DNA of 64,000 nt from Scalesia atractyloides. Lineage: Eukaryota > Streptophyta > Magnoliopsida > Asterales > Asteraceae. This document shows positions 33,391 to 46,334 of the stretch, piece after piece. How positions within the stretch are numbered: the first letter of the stretch is position 1; every line of letters begins with the position of its first letter. The stretch lies in the NCBI GenBank assembly GCA_947069175.1, contig CAMTDV010000002.1, forward strand, positions 10,346,988 through 10,410,987. Direction: 5' to 3'. The position numbers were made by a program, and so were the translations under genes. The notes beneath the pieces were generated by a model, which was not told the origin of the DNA, ran no database searches, and was given only the letters and a program-made list of their open reading frames with translations.

Positions 33391-33951
33391 AGCGTTTCGT
33401 CGGAGGTGTGGTGTTACACTCAAAAAAGCCAACACCGATGTCTTGACAGTTAAACGGTTGTATATATGGAGGATTGTTTATTGGCCGGATAGCCTAGAGT
33501 GTTGGTCGATACTATGGTTGGGTTGATACTTTGGTTGGGTCGAGGATATGTATCCACCGCTGGCTCCCTACAAAGATTTGGACATGAGGTCGATGACATG
33601 GATGAAAGTGGCGGTAGACATTCCTAATGTTGGTTATAGGTTTGTCGGGATTGGGCATGGCAGACGACGGTACATCACCCCCTTTCGGAGGCTGAGAAGG
33701 TTCAGATGCCTCAGATGGCTGGCAAGAGGGTGGGCAGGATGATGTCGAGATCTTACCTCAGTAGGAACAAGGGGATCATCAGCATCCACATAGATCTTAT
33801 CGTGCGGTTAGGTTGCCCGATCAACTAAAAGTCGTCTCAATAGGATATTGCGTAACCAGGATGAGCAGATGCGGCTTCTGACACCCATGAAACTTTTACT
33901 GGAATAGGTTAGAATAGTTGATTTGTCTCCTCAGCCTCCAAAAGCGGGTGA
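33391..33951. other. Spacer up to element E
   Basis: Second copy of the spacer after the arrays. A 64-codon frame at 33548-33742 has a counterpart at 49858-50082 but no recognisable product. It ends in GGTGA (33947-33951), the target duplication of element E. Confidence 0.6.
33947..33951. repeat. Target-site duplication of element E, left (GGTGA)
   Basis: Identical to 44447-44451. Confidence 0.95.
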
Positions 33952-34701
33952 TGTCACACCCCGTGTTATCCATTCCCATCAGAGCAGGGCGTGAACCGAA
34001 TGGCATCTTCATCGCACAGTGGAAGCAGACGTGATGGCTAAGGTTTCTAGTAAATGAACGCCCGCTAACTACTCGAATCCCCATGGGTTCCACTATTCCA
34101 ACCGTGCCATACTTGTAATCATAACCTGAGAAAGAACATGCAAAAAATCAACATAAAGTTGACGAGTTCATAGTTTGTTTGTTTTGTTTCAATGAGTCAT
34201 AAAACATTTGAGCATTTTGCATTCAAAAACCGGTTTGTGGGATCATAGTATCCCAAAGCATTTGAAATGTCATGACTGTATAACAGTATTGAAATGTTTT
34301 CTCATGTTGTTTGCAAATCCATGCATATAACTGTTATGTTTATAAACCGGTAATAAAATGTTTTCTGTTATCTTTGTAAACCGGTGTTGAAACCGTAGTA
34401 TGTAGTTTTCCTATGGAATCTAATGATCTGTCAGTGTGTAGCTAATACACTGACTTACGTGCCATAAGTAAGTAAATAACCAAACCGAGACAACTTTGTC
34501 ATCATTTTGGGATCACAAAAGCACTCCTAACCGGTTAACATACCAGGAGTGGAGCGTGTCTCAAACTCGATAGATCTATACCTTTTGCACCTTGGTCACT
34601 ACGTGATTAATGGTTACCAATTGTCATAATCCTACTTACGCACAGTGATCTGTTATAACCTGATCCCATAGCTACATACCAATTGTCATAAGTATGTGTT
34701 C

Positions 34702-34770
34702 TTGGGCCTAGCCCATGTTTTCTTGTCATTGGGCGTAGCCCATGTTTTCTTGTCATTGGGCCTAGCCCAT
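34702..34770. repeat. 28-bp tandem repeat in E 3' LTR
   Basis: TTGGGCCTAGCCCATG-type unit present three times, with a GGGCCTAGCCC inverted repeat in each. The same block is at 41097-41165 in the other LTR. Confidence 0.85.
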
Positions 34771-36340
34771 GTTATAACTAAATTGGGGCCTCGCCCCTAG
34801 TTGTGACTATGACAATCCCGTCACTAGTCATAAAACTCATGTATGTTTCGAAAAGCTTTGTATAGCTGTGAAAAACCGGTAAATTTAGTATAAACCTTTC
34901 GTAAACCATTTGAATTCATTGACATCTGTTTGTAACGTAGTTTAGAAATATATGATTTTCATTTCATCGAAACATTTTGTGCTTTCGCAAAACTTGCATG
35001 TCTTTCCACCCCCGGAAACATTTATAAAAATGTAAAACGGTAAAAAGTGGGGTTTATGAACTCACCTGGATAATCTAGTGCAAAGCTAGCTTATTGTGAT
35101 TTCCATACTGTTGTCTCCACAACTTGACTCGCTAGCATGCAATCTAGGGTATTCATAAATGGAATAACTTTTAAGTTTCTAAGAATGACGTAGCTATACT
35201 ACGCGATACCGAGCTTTACCGAATCGTTACTCGTACGATTCTATGAAATTATTATTGTCTTAACTCGGTTAACCAACCTATGGTTTTCTTAGAATTGTCT
35301 TAGTTTTCGGGCGACTTGAAATATATGTTTACATATAAACATAACTATACTTCATGAAATAGTATTAGTCGTTATGTACGTCGTCGGATAATAGTACGAC
35401 TCTCTGTAGTTTTTGAAGATGTAATCGTACGCTTGTCATAATCTTGCGGTATCGTATCGTACTTTATTACTGTTATAATATAATTCGAAAGTATTCGTAC
35501 GTGTCCGCGTCGTCGATGTTTTGAAATAAAAGTAACTCTATTTATTTTATAAAAGTATTCAAAATCTCGACGTTCGAATATATATAATTATATTCTTGTT
35601 ATACGATCTTCGATCGTCTGTCGTTTGAAATAATACGTGCCCTGTATTCGTCTTGAAAAAGCGTTCGGAAACATTGGTGTTCGAAATAAATATAAACAAT
35701 ATACTTATTTTATATCACCGTTCGAATAATATATCGATGTTTGAAATCTAGTTTCCGAGTTTTGACTTTGAATTAAACATAAATAAATATTATTTATCTT
35801 GTAGTCGATTGCCGAACGTTTGTTACTCTTGAAATCGCGCTCGTTGAAATGTTGTCGTATCGAGATTTGAACGTTTTAATTAGCGCCGACAAAATAAATA
35901 TATACTTATATTTATTTTATAATAATCGTATGAATTCGGACGTTTTATCTTTAAATTGTAACGCGTTTCGTTTTACGGATTTTACGAAAATCGGACAAAG
36001 TTTCCTCTGTTTTTGGACGATCCCGACAATAGTAGTTGTCGATTTATTTATCAAAACACAACCTAAAATTTCGCAAACAAACAATATATATAGTTTTTCG
36101 TCGTTTTCAAATATTAAGTTTTCGCCGATTAATATTTCCGATTTATATATTTAACGAACATCGGTTTGATTTTTAACGAATAGTTTTACGCGAATAACGT
36201 AGTCGGTTTGATTTATTATTTTTAATTGTGGCGATAGTAACCGGTTACGAGTCGGGTCGAGCTCGGTTTCGCGATAATTAAATGTTAAAAATTTATATAA
36301 ACTATATAATTAAAATTTCGCGTCGTAATAGATTTTACCG

Positions 36341-36422
36341 AGTCTCGCGTTGACTCAATGACCGACAGTTGACCGGGTTTGACCCGAGTTTGACTGTATT
36401 GACCGAGTTGACTTATGTTGAC
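36341..36422 (-). promoter_or_regulatory. TTGAC cluster in E 3' LTR
   Basis: Six TTGAC words on the plus strand in about 80 bp (GTCAA in element sense), comparable to the clusters in B and D. Possible WRKY sites by motif only. Confidence 0.4.
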
Positions 36423-37956
36423 CGAACTGAAACCGAGACTGAACCTGAAACAAACATGCATCAAAACCGAAACGAAGCAAACTAAAATCGAAACAAAACT
36501 ATGTCGAACTTGAACCGGGTTGAACCCGAAACCTGAACCGTGACGTGACCCAAAACAAACCTGAACCGAAGGGGAAATGAACTGTGTTGAACCGGAACCA
36601 GAACCTTGAAACACGAGCCGTGACCCGACCGCTGACTGAACCCGAGCCAGAGATGACTAAACCGGGTCTGAACTGAGACCCGAGACAAGACTGTTAACTA
36701 GACTGAACTGAAATTCGAGACACCGCCGCTGCCGACTACTGCCGCCACCGGCCGTGGAACATCGCCGGCTACCGCCGGCTATAACCCTCAACCAGAACAA
36801 CCACACCGCCGCCGTTCGATTCCCCACTACCGCCGGTCGCCCGCCGGAGGCGACGGCTGCTGCCGCCACTGCTCGTCGATCGAAACCCCCAACCCGAAAA
36901 ACCCACCCCGAATCTGCCTGAACCGAGACGGCCCCCACCGCGAACCGTCGCCGGCGAGTGTGGCCAAGACAGCCACTGCCATCGCGCCACCGCCGTCATC
37001 TCTCTGTTTCATATCTCTCTTTCTCCGTCTCTCTCTCTACCCGTTGCTCTCTCTTTCTCTACACTCTCTCTGTCTGTGTGTACGCGGGTGTGTGTGTGCG
37101 GAGAAGATGATCGGAGACAAGGGGGAAAGGGAGGGTGTCGTGTAAGTGGGGTGCAGCGGCGGAGTAGGTGACTGCCGGAGGTCACCGGAATCCGGTGACC
37201 GGAACCGCAGAGAGGAGAGAGGCAGGAGATGTTGTGGTGTGCTAGGGTTTGTGTTTGAGAAGAAATGAAGGGATTAGGGTTAATGTTGATATTTATAGTT
37301 AGGGTTTCTCAAACGGGTCGGGCCCAAAGCCCGTTAACGCGTGTAAGCCCAATACGTATTCCAAAGCCCGTTTTTGAAACCTAGCATCGTAATTTATCAA
37401 TATTTATTTATTCGGACTCGAAAACGTTTAAAAGTATATCGGGGTCGTTGTTTGACGCGTACTCTGTTCGTTGCGTTAAAATCGCGTGGTTGCCCTGTTT
37501 GTCGTTTCTGGTCCGTTTTCGATCCGGTTTCTACTGCGAATAGTAAAATTCAATTACGAAGCTAAATATATCATAATATATTAATATCGAGGTGTAAGTC
37601 GAGTCCGTTGCTTCCGTTTGGTTGTCGGTACGTTCCGGTCTTCCGCGTAACTTCCACGTTATGCTTTGCGACGTTCAACGATCCAGTTTTATCGCATAAT
37701 TATAATTGTACGACAAATACAAGTATAAAAATCGTATTTTTAGACGTTTTCAGTATTTGTTTGGCATCAGTTTTCTTATCATTCGAATTCGCGTTTAGTG
37801 TCTTCGATTTCGCCATATCGCGTAACGTGAAGCAAGTAGACGTTCCTAGGCTTTCCAAAGGCCTGATCGAGTTAATTTACGTGTAATTACATTGATTATA
37901 ATGGTATTACTGTTCGTTAAGCGCTTAATTAAGACCGGAAACTGCCCGTTGTCACA

Positions 37957-40345
37957 TTCTCCCCTTGTTATAAAAATTTCGTCCTCGAAATTTAAGTTAT
38001 GTTTTCTCCTTATGTTCTTGTTATACGTAGGTAAGTATTAAAAATACCCAGGTAAATAACCATGTAATCACATCGAGATTTGTCTGGGATTATATGAATA
38101 CAATGATATACTGCAATAACATGAACCCACTGGTTCAACTGAATCTGTTTTCAGAATCGATGCCAAGTGAATGAAACATAATGACATAGTCACCAATGTG
38201 ACTGAGTTTACATGGGTCATACAAATGAGAATCTCGACAATAAATTTCCAAGACGTTCACAATCTGTAAATGAATTTCATAAACAATAGAAATTTCTACC
38301 AACAGAACTAGCGTTAGTTGTTGGATTGGTGAGGCTTTGAATCAACAAGCTCAACTGAATTAGAAACATGAAGATGATTTGTTAACTTTTTGAACCATAA
38401 GTTAACACTATTGAATTGCAAAGATACACCGAATTACAACCGAAGTTAGTGTATCTTTGTCTTAATACATAGTTGCATTAAGACCACTTTCAATGATTAG
38501 CCCAAGCTACAAGTTTATACCGACGCCACAAGGCGTCATAGCCATTGAAGTAATTCAATAATAGCGGTGACTGAACAAATTCACCGTGTTTACAATGAAA
38601 GGTTCAATCAAATAGGTCTGGATATTTGTTCCAAATAAATCTCATAGGATTTTCAACTTGAAAATGAAAGAACAAATAAATATGATTTTCGGTCGCTAGT
38701 GGAAGAACAATAAATATCCCAAAAATTTTCGACCGATGATTGAAGAACCGTTTTGAGGTACACTGAAATAGACCATAAAATTGTGTACCGTCTTCTTAAT
38801 ACATGATTGTATTAAGAATGTTTTAAGAAAATGATCCAACAAGGGGATTTAAAAATGAATAAATAATAAAGTATTTAAATCCGTACATGAGTTGTGAAAG
38901 CGATGTCAGCGCAAGCTTCAATTAGTGTAACGTCACCACAAGGTGTCGTAACCAATAAATTACTTACTAAGGGTGCAGAATGAACCAGCCTTCTATGGTT
39001 CGAAACAAATGAATTGCTTGTTGATATTACTTTAAATATGACGGCCTCAATCCATCATATGAAATCCTTGAATCGAATTTGTATACAGTGAGCAAGTTCA
39101 AACAATTGAACTTGATTTGACACAATCCATCAATGAATACATGATTCGAACAAATTTCAACATGGTTACTACAAAAACCCATGTATGCAACTTGGAAAGG
39201 AAATGATATTTCAAAGAATTCGTTGACTCGATATCAAGGAGTCAATACTTGCAATAAGGCAGGTCATCTAGATCACAACGCAAAAAATTGAATGTAGCGA
39301 AACAACCTTTGAACGACTGACGAAACGACCATTCAAAGTAAAGACCCTGATAGCCTCCACGTATCAAGTTAACCACATGCATAACAAACAAGGCATGCGT
39401 ATCATGTAAATCTGTCAAGAAATGATGCAATATGCGTTCGTTAATCAAGAAAGAATTTTCCGTGACATAATGACCGTTATGAAGAGTAGAGGTGTGCAAA
39501 CCTACTCAGTATATGCAAAGTTGAAATTTCTCAACAAATGGTATTTCCTGTGATGACTTATTGTTTCGTGACATTACCACCGAATGTCGAATATGGCGTA
39601 ATCATCATTAATAATGTAGGGGAAATGCGAAGACGTGTGACTTCTTTTGCAGCGCCACTTGTTGTGATTTACCATTGTAATAAGTACCGAATGTTATGAA
39701 ATCTCGTTTGGAAATACCTCAACGTGGTTCGTGTCGCTTACAGGACCACGTGACAAATTGCCGCATTATGGTCGGTAGTTCTCCCGCTGACGGGATTAGC
39801 ATCGTTGTCGTAATGTCGTGCTTCCGCAAGGCCGCGCCTTAAAAGTCGTATGTGATGTACTTCCACATCCGTTGCCGTATCGTTTACGTTTCACGTATAT
39901 TTGCGCACTAGAATTTTCGTTTTACGTAGGCTACTTGCTCGGTTAAATGAAATAACAGCAACAATATATGTAATATGTTTGTACGAGCTAATAATCGTGG
40001 TTCCTACGTGTTGACCTTTAATGAATATTGACATAAGTTTTCCAAAGGTCTTAAATGCATGTTGTCAAAACTCTCAAAGTTTTGCTTACGGTATGTAATG
40101 TTTTCGTGTACCGTATATGAAACATAACACTAGTTTACGATTAAAATCATAATGTTGACTTAATGTTTTCGGCCACGGTTGGAACCCATATTCGAGTGCT
40201 AAGCGTTCTGTATGTATTCAAGTCTTATTAATCTAATGTCCCCAAAAGAACGTGAGGTTAAGCCTAGGTATCTCCACAGAAATATTTGTTATTATAGCCA
40301 GGTTTGATACCTAATTCGCTAGAACCTATAGATCTGATACCACTC
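37957..40345 (-). other. Internal region of element E, non-coding
   Basis: Holds the PPT (37957-37966), the inverted repeat AAATTTCG-TCCT-CGAAATTT (37974-37993) and the PBS (40333-40342). Between them I find no gag or pol motif; the longest frame (39242-39499, minus) matches nothing I know. Two similar blocks near 38430-38600 and 38790-38960 share CAAGGNGTCNTAACC-like and 'cttaatacat' words, suggesting an old internal duplication. Confidence 0.75.
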
Positions 40346-41096
40346 TGTCACACCCCTGTGTTATCCATTCCCATCAGAGCGGGGCGTGAACCGAATGGCA
40401 TCTTCATCGCACAGCGGAAGCAGACGTGATGGCTAAGGTTTCTAGTAAATGAACGCCCGCTAACTACTCGAATCCCCATGGGTTCCACTATTCCAACCGT
40501 GCCATACTAGTAATCATAACCTGAGAAAGAACATGCGAAAAATCAACATAAAGTTGGCGAGTTCATAGTTTGTTTGTTTTGTTTCAATGAGTCATAAAAC
40601 ATTTGAGCATTTTGCATTCGATAACCGGTTTGTGGGATCATAGTATCCCAAAGCATTTGAAATGTCATGACTGTATAACAGTATTGAAATGTTTTCTCAT
40701 GTTGTTTGCAAATCCATGCATATAACTGTTATGTTTATAAACCGGTAATAAAATGTTTTCTGTTATCTTTGTAAACCGGTGTTGAAACCGTAGTATGTAG
40801 TTTTCCTATGGAATCTAATGACCTGTCATTGTGTAGCTAATACACTGACTTACGTGCCATAAGTAAGTAAATAACCAAACCGAGACAACTTTGTCATCAT
40901 TTTGGGATCACAAAAGCACTCCTAACCGGTTAACATACCAGGAGTGGAGCGTGTCTCAAACTCGATAGATCTATACCTTTTGCACCTTGGTCACTACGTG
41001 ATTAATGGTTACCAATTGTCATAATCCTACTTACGCACAGTGATCTGTTATAACCTGATCCCATAGCTACATACCAATTGTCATAAATATGTGTTC

Positions 41097-41165
41097 TTGG
41101 GCCTAGCCCATGTTTTCTTGTCATTGGGCGTAGCCCATGTTTTCTTGTCATTGGGCCTAGCCCAT
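41097..41165. repeat. 28-bp tandem repeat in E 5' LTR
   Basis: Same three-copy block as at 34702-34770. Confidence 0.85.
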
Positions 41166-42774
41166 GTTATAACTAAATTGGGGCCTCGCCCCTAGTTGTG
41201 ACTATGACAATCCCGTCACTAGTCATAAAACTCATGTATGTTTCGAAAAGCTTTGTATAGCTGTGAAAAACCGGTAAATTTAGTATAAACCTTCGTAAAC
41301 CATTTGAATTCATTGACATCTATTTGTAACGTGGTTTAGAAATATATGATTTTCATTTCATCGAAACATTTTGTGCTTTCGCAAAACTCGCATGTCTTTC
41401 CACCCCCGGAAATATTTATAAAAATGTAAAAAGGTAAAAAGTGGGGGTTATGAACTCACCTGGATAATCCAGTGTAAAGCTAGCTTATTATGATTTCCAT
41501 ACTGTTGTCTCCACAACTTGACTCGCTAGCATGCAATCTAGTGTATTCCTAAAATGGAATAACTTGTAAGTTTCTAAGAATGACGTAGCTATACTACGTG
41601 ATACCGAGCTCTACCGAATCGTTACTCGTATGATTCTACGAAATTATTATTGTCTTAACTCGGTTAACCAACCTATGGTTTTCTTAGAATTGTCTTAGTT
41701 TTCGAGCGACTTGAAATATATGTTTACATATAAACATAACTATATTTCATGAAATAGTATTAGTCGTTATGTACGTCGTCGGATAATAGTACGACTCTCC
41801 GTAGTTTTTGAAAGATGTAATCGTACGCTTTTCATAATCTTGCGGTATCGTGTCGTACTTCGTTAGACGTTTAAATCGAATATAAAAAATATATTACTGT
41901 CATAATATCATTCGAAAGTAATTGTACGTGTCCACGTCGTCGACGTTTGAAATAAATGTAACTCTATTTATTTTATAAAAGTATTCAAAATCTCGACGTT
42001 CGAATATATATAATTATATTGTTGTTATTCGATCTTCGATCGTCTGTCGTTTGAAATAATACGCGCCCTGTATTCGTCTTGGAAAAGCGTTCGGAACCAT
42101 TGGCGTTCGAAATAAATATAAACAATATACTTATTTTATATCACCGTTCGAATAATGTATCGATGTTTGAAATCTAGTTTCCGAGTTTTGACTTTGAATT
42201 AAACATAAATAAATATTATTTATCTTGTAGTCGATTGCCGAACGTTTGTTACTCTTGAAATCACGCTCGTTGAAATGTTGTCGGATCGAGATTTGAACGT
42301 TTTAATTAGCGTCGACAAAATAAATATATACTTATATTTATTTTATAATAATCGTATGAATTCGGACATTTTATCTTTAAATTGTAACGCGTTTCGTTTT
42401 ACGGATTTTACGAAAATATGACAGAGTTTCCTCTGTTTTTTGGACGATCCCGACAATACTAGTTGTCGATTTATTTATCAGAACACAACCTTAAATTTCG
42501 CAAACAAACAATATATATAGTTTTTCGTCGTTTTCAAATATTAAGTTTTCGCCGATTAATATTTCCGATTTATATAGTTAACGAACATCGGTTTGATTTT
42601 TAACGAATAGTTTTACGCGAATAACGTAGTGGGTTCGATTTATTATTTTTAATTGTGGCGATAGTAATCGGTTACGAGTCGGGTCGAGCTCGGTTTCGCG
42701 ATAATTAAATGTTAAAAATTTATATAAACTATATAATTAAAATTTCGCGTCGTAATAGATTTTACCGAGTCACG

Positions 42775-42848
42775 CGTTAACTCAATGACCGACAGTTGAC
42801 CAGTTGACAGAGTTTGACTGTATTGACCGAGTTGACTTATGTTGACCG
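42775..42848 (-). promoter_or_regulatory. TTGAC cluster in E 5' LTR
   Basis: Counterpart of 36341-36422 with five TTGAC words plus TTGACAG. Confidence 0.4.
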
Positions 42849-44446
42849 AACTCGAACCGAGACTGAACCTGAAATAAACATGCATCAGAACCGAAACGAT
42901 GAAAACTCAAGTCGAAACAAAACTGTGTCGAACTTGAACCGGGTTGAACCCGAAACCTGAACCGTGACGTGAGCCAAAACATATCTGAACCAAGACTGGT
43001 TCGTCTCGAACCGAACCTGAACCGAAGGGGAATGAACTGTGTTGAACCGGAACCCGAACCTTGAAACACGAGCCGTAACCCGAGCCGCTGACTGAACCCG
43101 AGCCGGAGATGACTAAACCGGGTTTGAACTGAGATCCGAGACAAGACTGTTGACTGGATTGAACTGAAATTCGAGACACCGCCGCTGCCGACTACTGCCT
43201 CCACCGGTCGTGGAACATCGCCGGCTGGCACCGGCTATAACCCTCAACCAGAACAACCACACCGCCGCCGTTCGATTCCCCACTACCGCCGGTCACCCGC
43301 CGGAGGCGACGGCTGCTGCCGCCACTGCTCGTCGATCGAAACCCCCAACCCGACAAACCCACCCTGAATCTACCTGAACCGAGACGGCCCCCACTGCGAA
43401 CCGGCGCCGACGAGTGTGGCCAAGACAGCCACTGCCGCTGCGCCACCGCCGCCATCTCTCTGTTTCGTATCTCTCTCTCTATCTCTCTCTCTCTACCCGC
43501 TCCTCTTTCTCTCTCTCTCTACCCGCTGCTCTTTCTCTCTCTCTCTCTACACTTTCTCTGTCTGTGTGTACGCGGGTGTGTGTGTGCGGAGAAGATGATT
43601 GGAGACAAGGGGGAAAGGGAGGGTGTCGTGTGAGTGGGGTGCAGCGGTCGGAGTAGGTGACCGCCGGAGGTTACCGGAATCCGGTGACCAGAACCGCAGA
43701 GAGGAGAGAGGCAGGAGATGTTGTGGTGTGCTAGGGTTTGTGTTTGAGAAGAAATGAAGGGATTAGGGTTAATGTTGATATTTATAGTTAGGGTTTCTCC
43801 AACGGGTCGGGCCCAAAGCCCGTTAACGCGTGTAAGCCCAATACGTATTCCAAAGCCCGTTTTTGAAACCTAGCATCGTAATTTATCAAAATTTATTATT
43901 CGGACTCGAAAACGTTTAAAATTATATCGGGGGTTGTTGTTTGACGCGTACTCTGTTCGTTGCGTTAAAAATCACGTAGTTGCCCTGTTTGTCGTTTCTG
44001 ATCCGTTTTTCGATCTGGTTTCTACCGCGAATAGTAAATTTCAATTACGAAGCTAAATATATTATAATATATTAATATCAAGGTGTAACTCGAGTCCGTT
44101 GCTTCCGTTTCGTTGTCGGTGTGTTCCGGTCTTCCGCATAACTTCCGTGTTCTGCTTTGCGACGTTCAACGATCCAGTTTTATTGCATAATTATAACTGT
44201 ATGATAAATACAAGTACAAAATTCGTATTTTTAGACGTTTTCAGTATTTTTTGGCATCAGTTCGCTTATCGTTCGAATTCGCGTTTAGTGTCTTCGATTT
44301 CGCGATATCGCGTAACGTGAAGCAAGTAGACGTTCCTAGGCTTTCCAAAGGCCTGATCGAGTTAATTTACGTCTAATTACGTTGATTATAATGGTATTAT
44401 TGTTCGTTAAGCGCTTAATTAAGACCGGAAATTGACGGTTGTCACA

Positions 44447-44451
44447 GGTGA
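44447..44451. repeat. Target-site duplication of element E, right (GGTGA)
   Basis: Identical to 33947-33951. Confidence 0.95.
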
Positions 44452-46334
44452 TGTACCGTCGTCTGCTATATCCAATCCTGACGGTTCGCCCCGACAAACC
44501 TATAACCAACATTAGGAATGTCTATAGCTACTTATGCCTTTGGGTACTAACCTTTTTAACAGGTAGGTTCGGTTTTATGGTTTCAATTTTGTAACACCTT
44601 TGGATACTAACATCAAACTTAGTTGATTTTTATTTTAAATTTGACTAAAATACCCTTCAATTTTAAAAGAACCATTTTTGGCATTACTCTATTTTTAATT
44701 CCAAAGACTATTTGTGTAATAACCCAAATTTTCAACCTATAAATTAGCAACATTTTGTTGCTTTATATTGTTGTAATATATGTATTTGGGGGTTTTTAAA
44801 AAAATTCATTTTCACTTTTAACCCAAAAGGTTTTATCTTTTGCATTTTAACACCTTTTGACTTTTTTACTTTAACCCAAAGTTTTTCATCTTTTCGAATT
44901 TAACCCCAACACTTTTATCTTTTCAACTTTGATCCTCTATACTTTTCATCTTTTGCAAGTTTTTTGTATTACTTTTCTTTTTATATTTTGCAAGTCAAAA
45001 CGCCGCAACGTGCGTGTGGGTTTCAACGTTTTTTTCCCAGTTTGACACGCAAGTCGCAACGCGTCTGTTTTTCTCCATTTGACAACTTCGTCGCGACGCG
45101 CGGATCCTAGAGCGACTTAATTATTCTTTTCTAGGTTTTACGTTTATGTCTAACTTCTTCGCATTAACACGTCGCAACGGGCGTGAGTGGTTCAGCGATT
45201 TTACTTTTCTTTTTTGTTGGGTGTTGTTACTTTTTTATTTGTTTATTTCTACTAGCAGAGGTACTTGACATGATTTTATGAATTTATTTGACCTATTAAG
45301 TTTTTTATTGATAATTTGTTTGGAGTTTACCGATATAGCTTCTTTACTTAAGAAAAACTAACTTTTTACGTGCATATTTTTATGTATGTGTCGGTATAAA
45401 TTCGATTTGCTCTGTGTTTTGACGTAAACTTTTTCTGGAAACGAATCAGGTTAAATATAATACGTTTTAGTTTAAAAACCAATTTTTAGGTGCATATTTT
45501 ATGTACGTTTTGTTATAAATTCGAGTTGGTGTATGTTTCGACGTTAACTTTTTTGCAAAACGAGTCAGGTCAAATGTATTGTATTTTGGTGATTATTTTA
45601 TTATTTTATGATGTTTTCTAAATTTTATTTCCTTCTGAATGAAGTCAAATTGTGGTTTCTTTTTTTCCTTTTTTTTAAAAGCTCTAATTAATCTCTTTTA
45701 ATTATACGTGTCGTTTTTCCGTTATACCCGTTACGTTTTTATGTATGACTCGGTTTACATATAATAGATTATGATTGTATTCTATAAATTTGATTTACCT
45801 TATATTTTGATCCAATCACAAGGCATATATGGTTACATTGAGTTATACTTCGAAATGCGTGTTTTTATATGATTAACGCATCATATAACGTTTTGAACTA
45901 ATTCATTCGAGTTTTGCGAAAAATCTGTGCCGCAACACACGCGGGTCTTATTGCTAGTTTTATTTAAATAGTTCTATATAGTTTAGCAATTATGTATAAT
46001 AAACATTTATTGAACTTCCGTAATTTTGGATGTAAATTAGATAAATTAGTTTCACCGAACCTGTTTCATAATTGGATTTGGGTTGGTCGGGTAGGTTCAA
46101 GTAAATACTGGTTCCAGTACACAAACCGTTTTTTTCACCTCTACATTTATAATACCTTTTTTTCGGGACGGCAAACAACAAAATCCATTTCACCCCAAAT
46201 TCTGTACACAGTCTGGCCCAAGCAAGATGCTAAGGACAGATCCATTACAATAGCCCAGTAGTATTACCAAACAACAAAACATACAAAACCAGTTTTCCAC
46301 AAAATTGAAAGACACCCACTCTAGATTGTTTCGC
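44452..46334. other. Spacer between element E and copy 3
   Basis: The first 76 bases continue the target of element E and are the reverse complement of the array spacer at about 32680-32755. The rest is AT-rich with repeated TTTTCATCTTTT words near 44820-44960 and CGCAACG-type words near 45000-45180. A possible Helitron 3' end lies at 45931-45957. No gene seen. Confidence 0.6.
45929..45957 (+). mobile_element. Candidate Helitron 3' terminus
   Basis: CCGC-AACACAC-GCGG hairpin, then TCTTATTG and CTAG followed by T, which fits the Helitron 3' signature (short hairpin, CTRR, T). The matching A|TC start was not identified, so the extent is unknown. Confidence 0.35.

Larger units (their letters stand above)
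33952..37956 (-). repeat. 3' LTR of element E (4005 bp)
   Basis: Starts TGTCACACCCCGTG, ends GCCCGTTGTCACA. Compared with the other LTR it lacks about 40 bp near 35465 and about 33 bp near 36550. Includes a GC-rich CCGCCG block (36700-37000) and a CT-rich tract (36998-37072). ORFs in the GC-rich part are composition artefacts. Confidence 0.9.
33952..44446 (-). mobile_element. Element E: LARD-type non-coding LTR retrotransposon (10.5 kb)
   Basis: Two LTRs (33952-37956 and 40346-44446) in direct orientation flank a 2.4 kb internal part with no gag or pol. Minus-strand PPT (AAGGGGAGAA, 37957-37966) and tRNA-Met-type PBS (TGGTATCAGA, 40333-40342) are in the correct places, and GGTGA flanks the whole. 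Very long LTRs, a short non-coding interior and intact cis signals define a large retrotransposon derivative that depends on enzymes of a relative, most likely the same gypsy group as B and C. Confidence 0.9.
40346..44446 (-). repeat. 5' LTR of element E (4101 bp)
   Basis: Starts TGTCACACCCCTGTG, ends GACGGTTGTCACA. Extra length relative to the other LTR includes an expanded TCTCTC tract at 43455-43560. Confidence 0.9.

Noticed and set aside
36657..37012. Gly/Arg-rich ORFs in the E LTR (also 42782-43656)
   Set aside because: Overlapping frames in a GC-rich, CCGCCG and TCTC repeat tract; typical composition artefacts.
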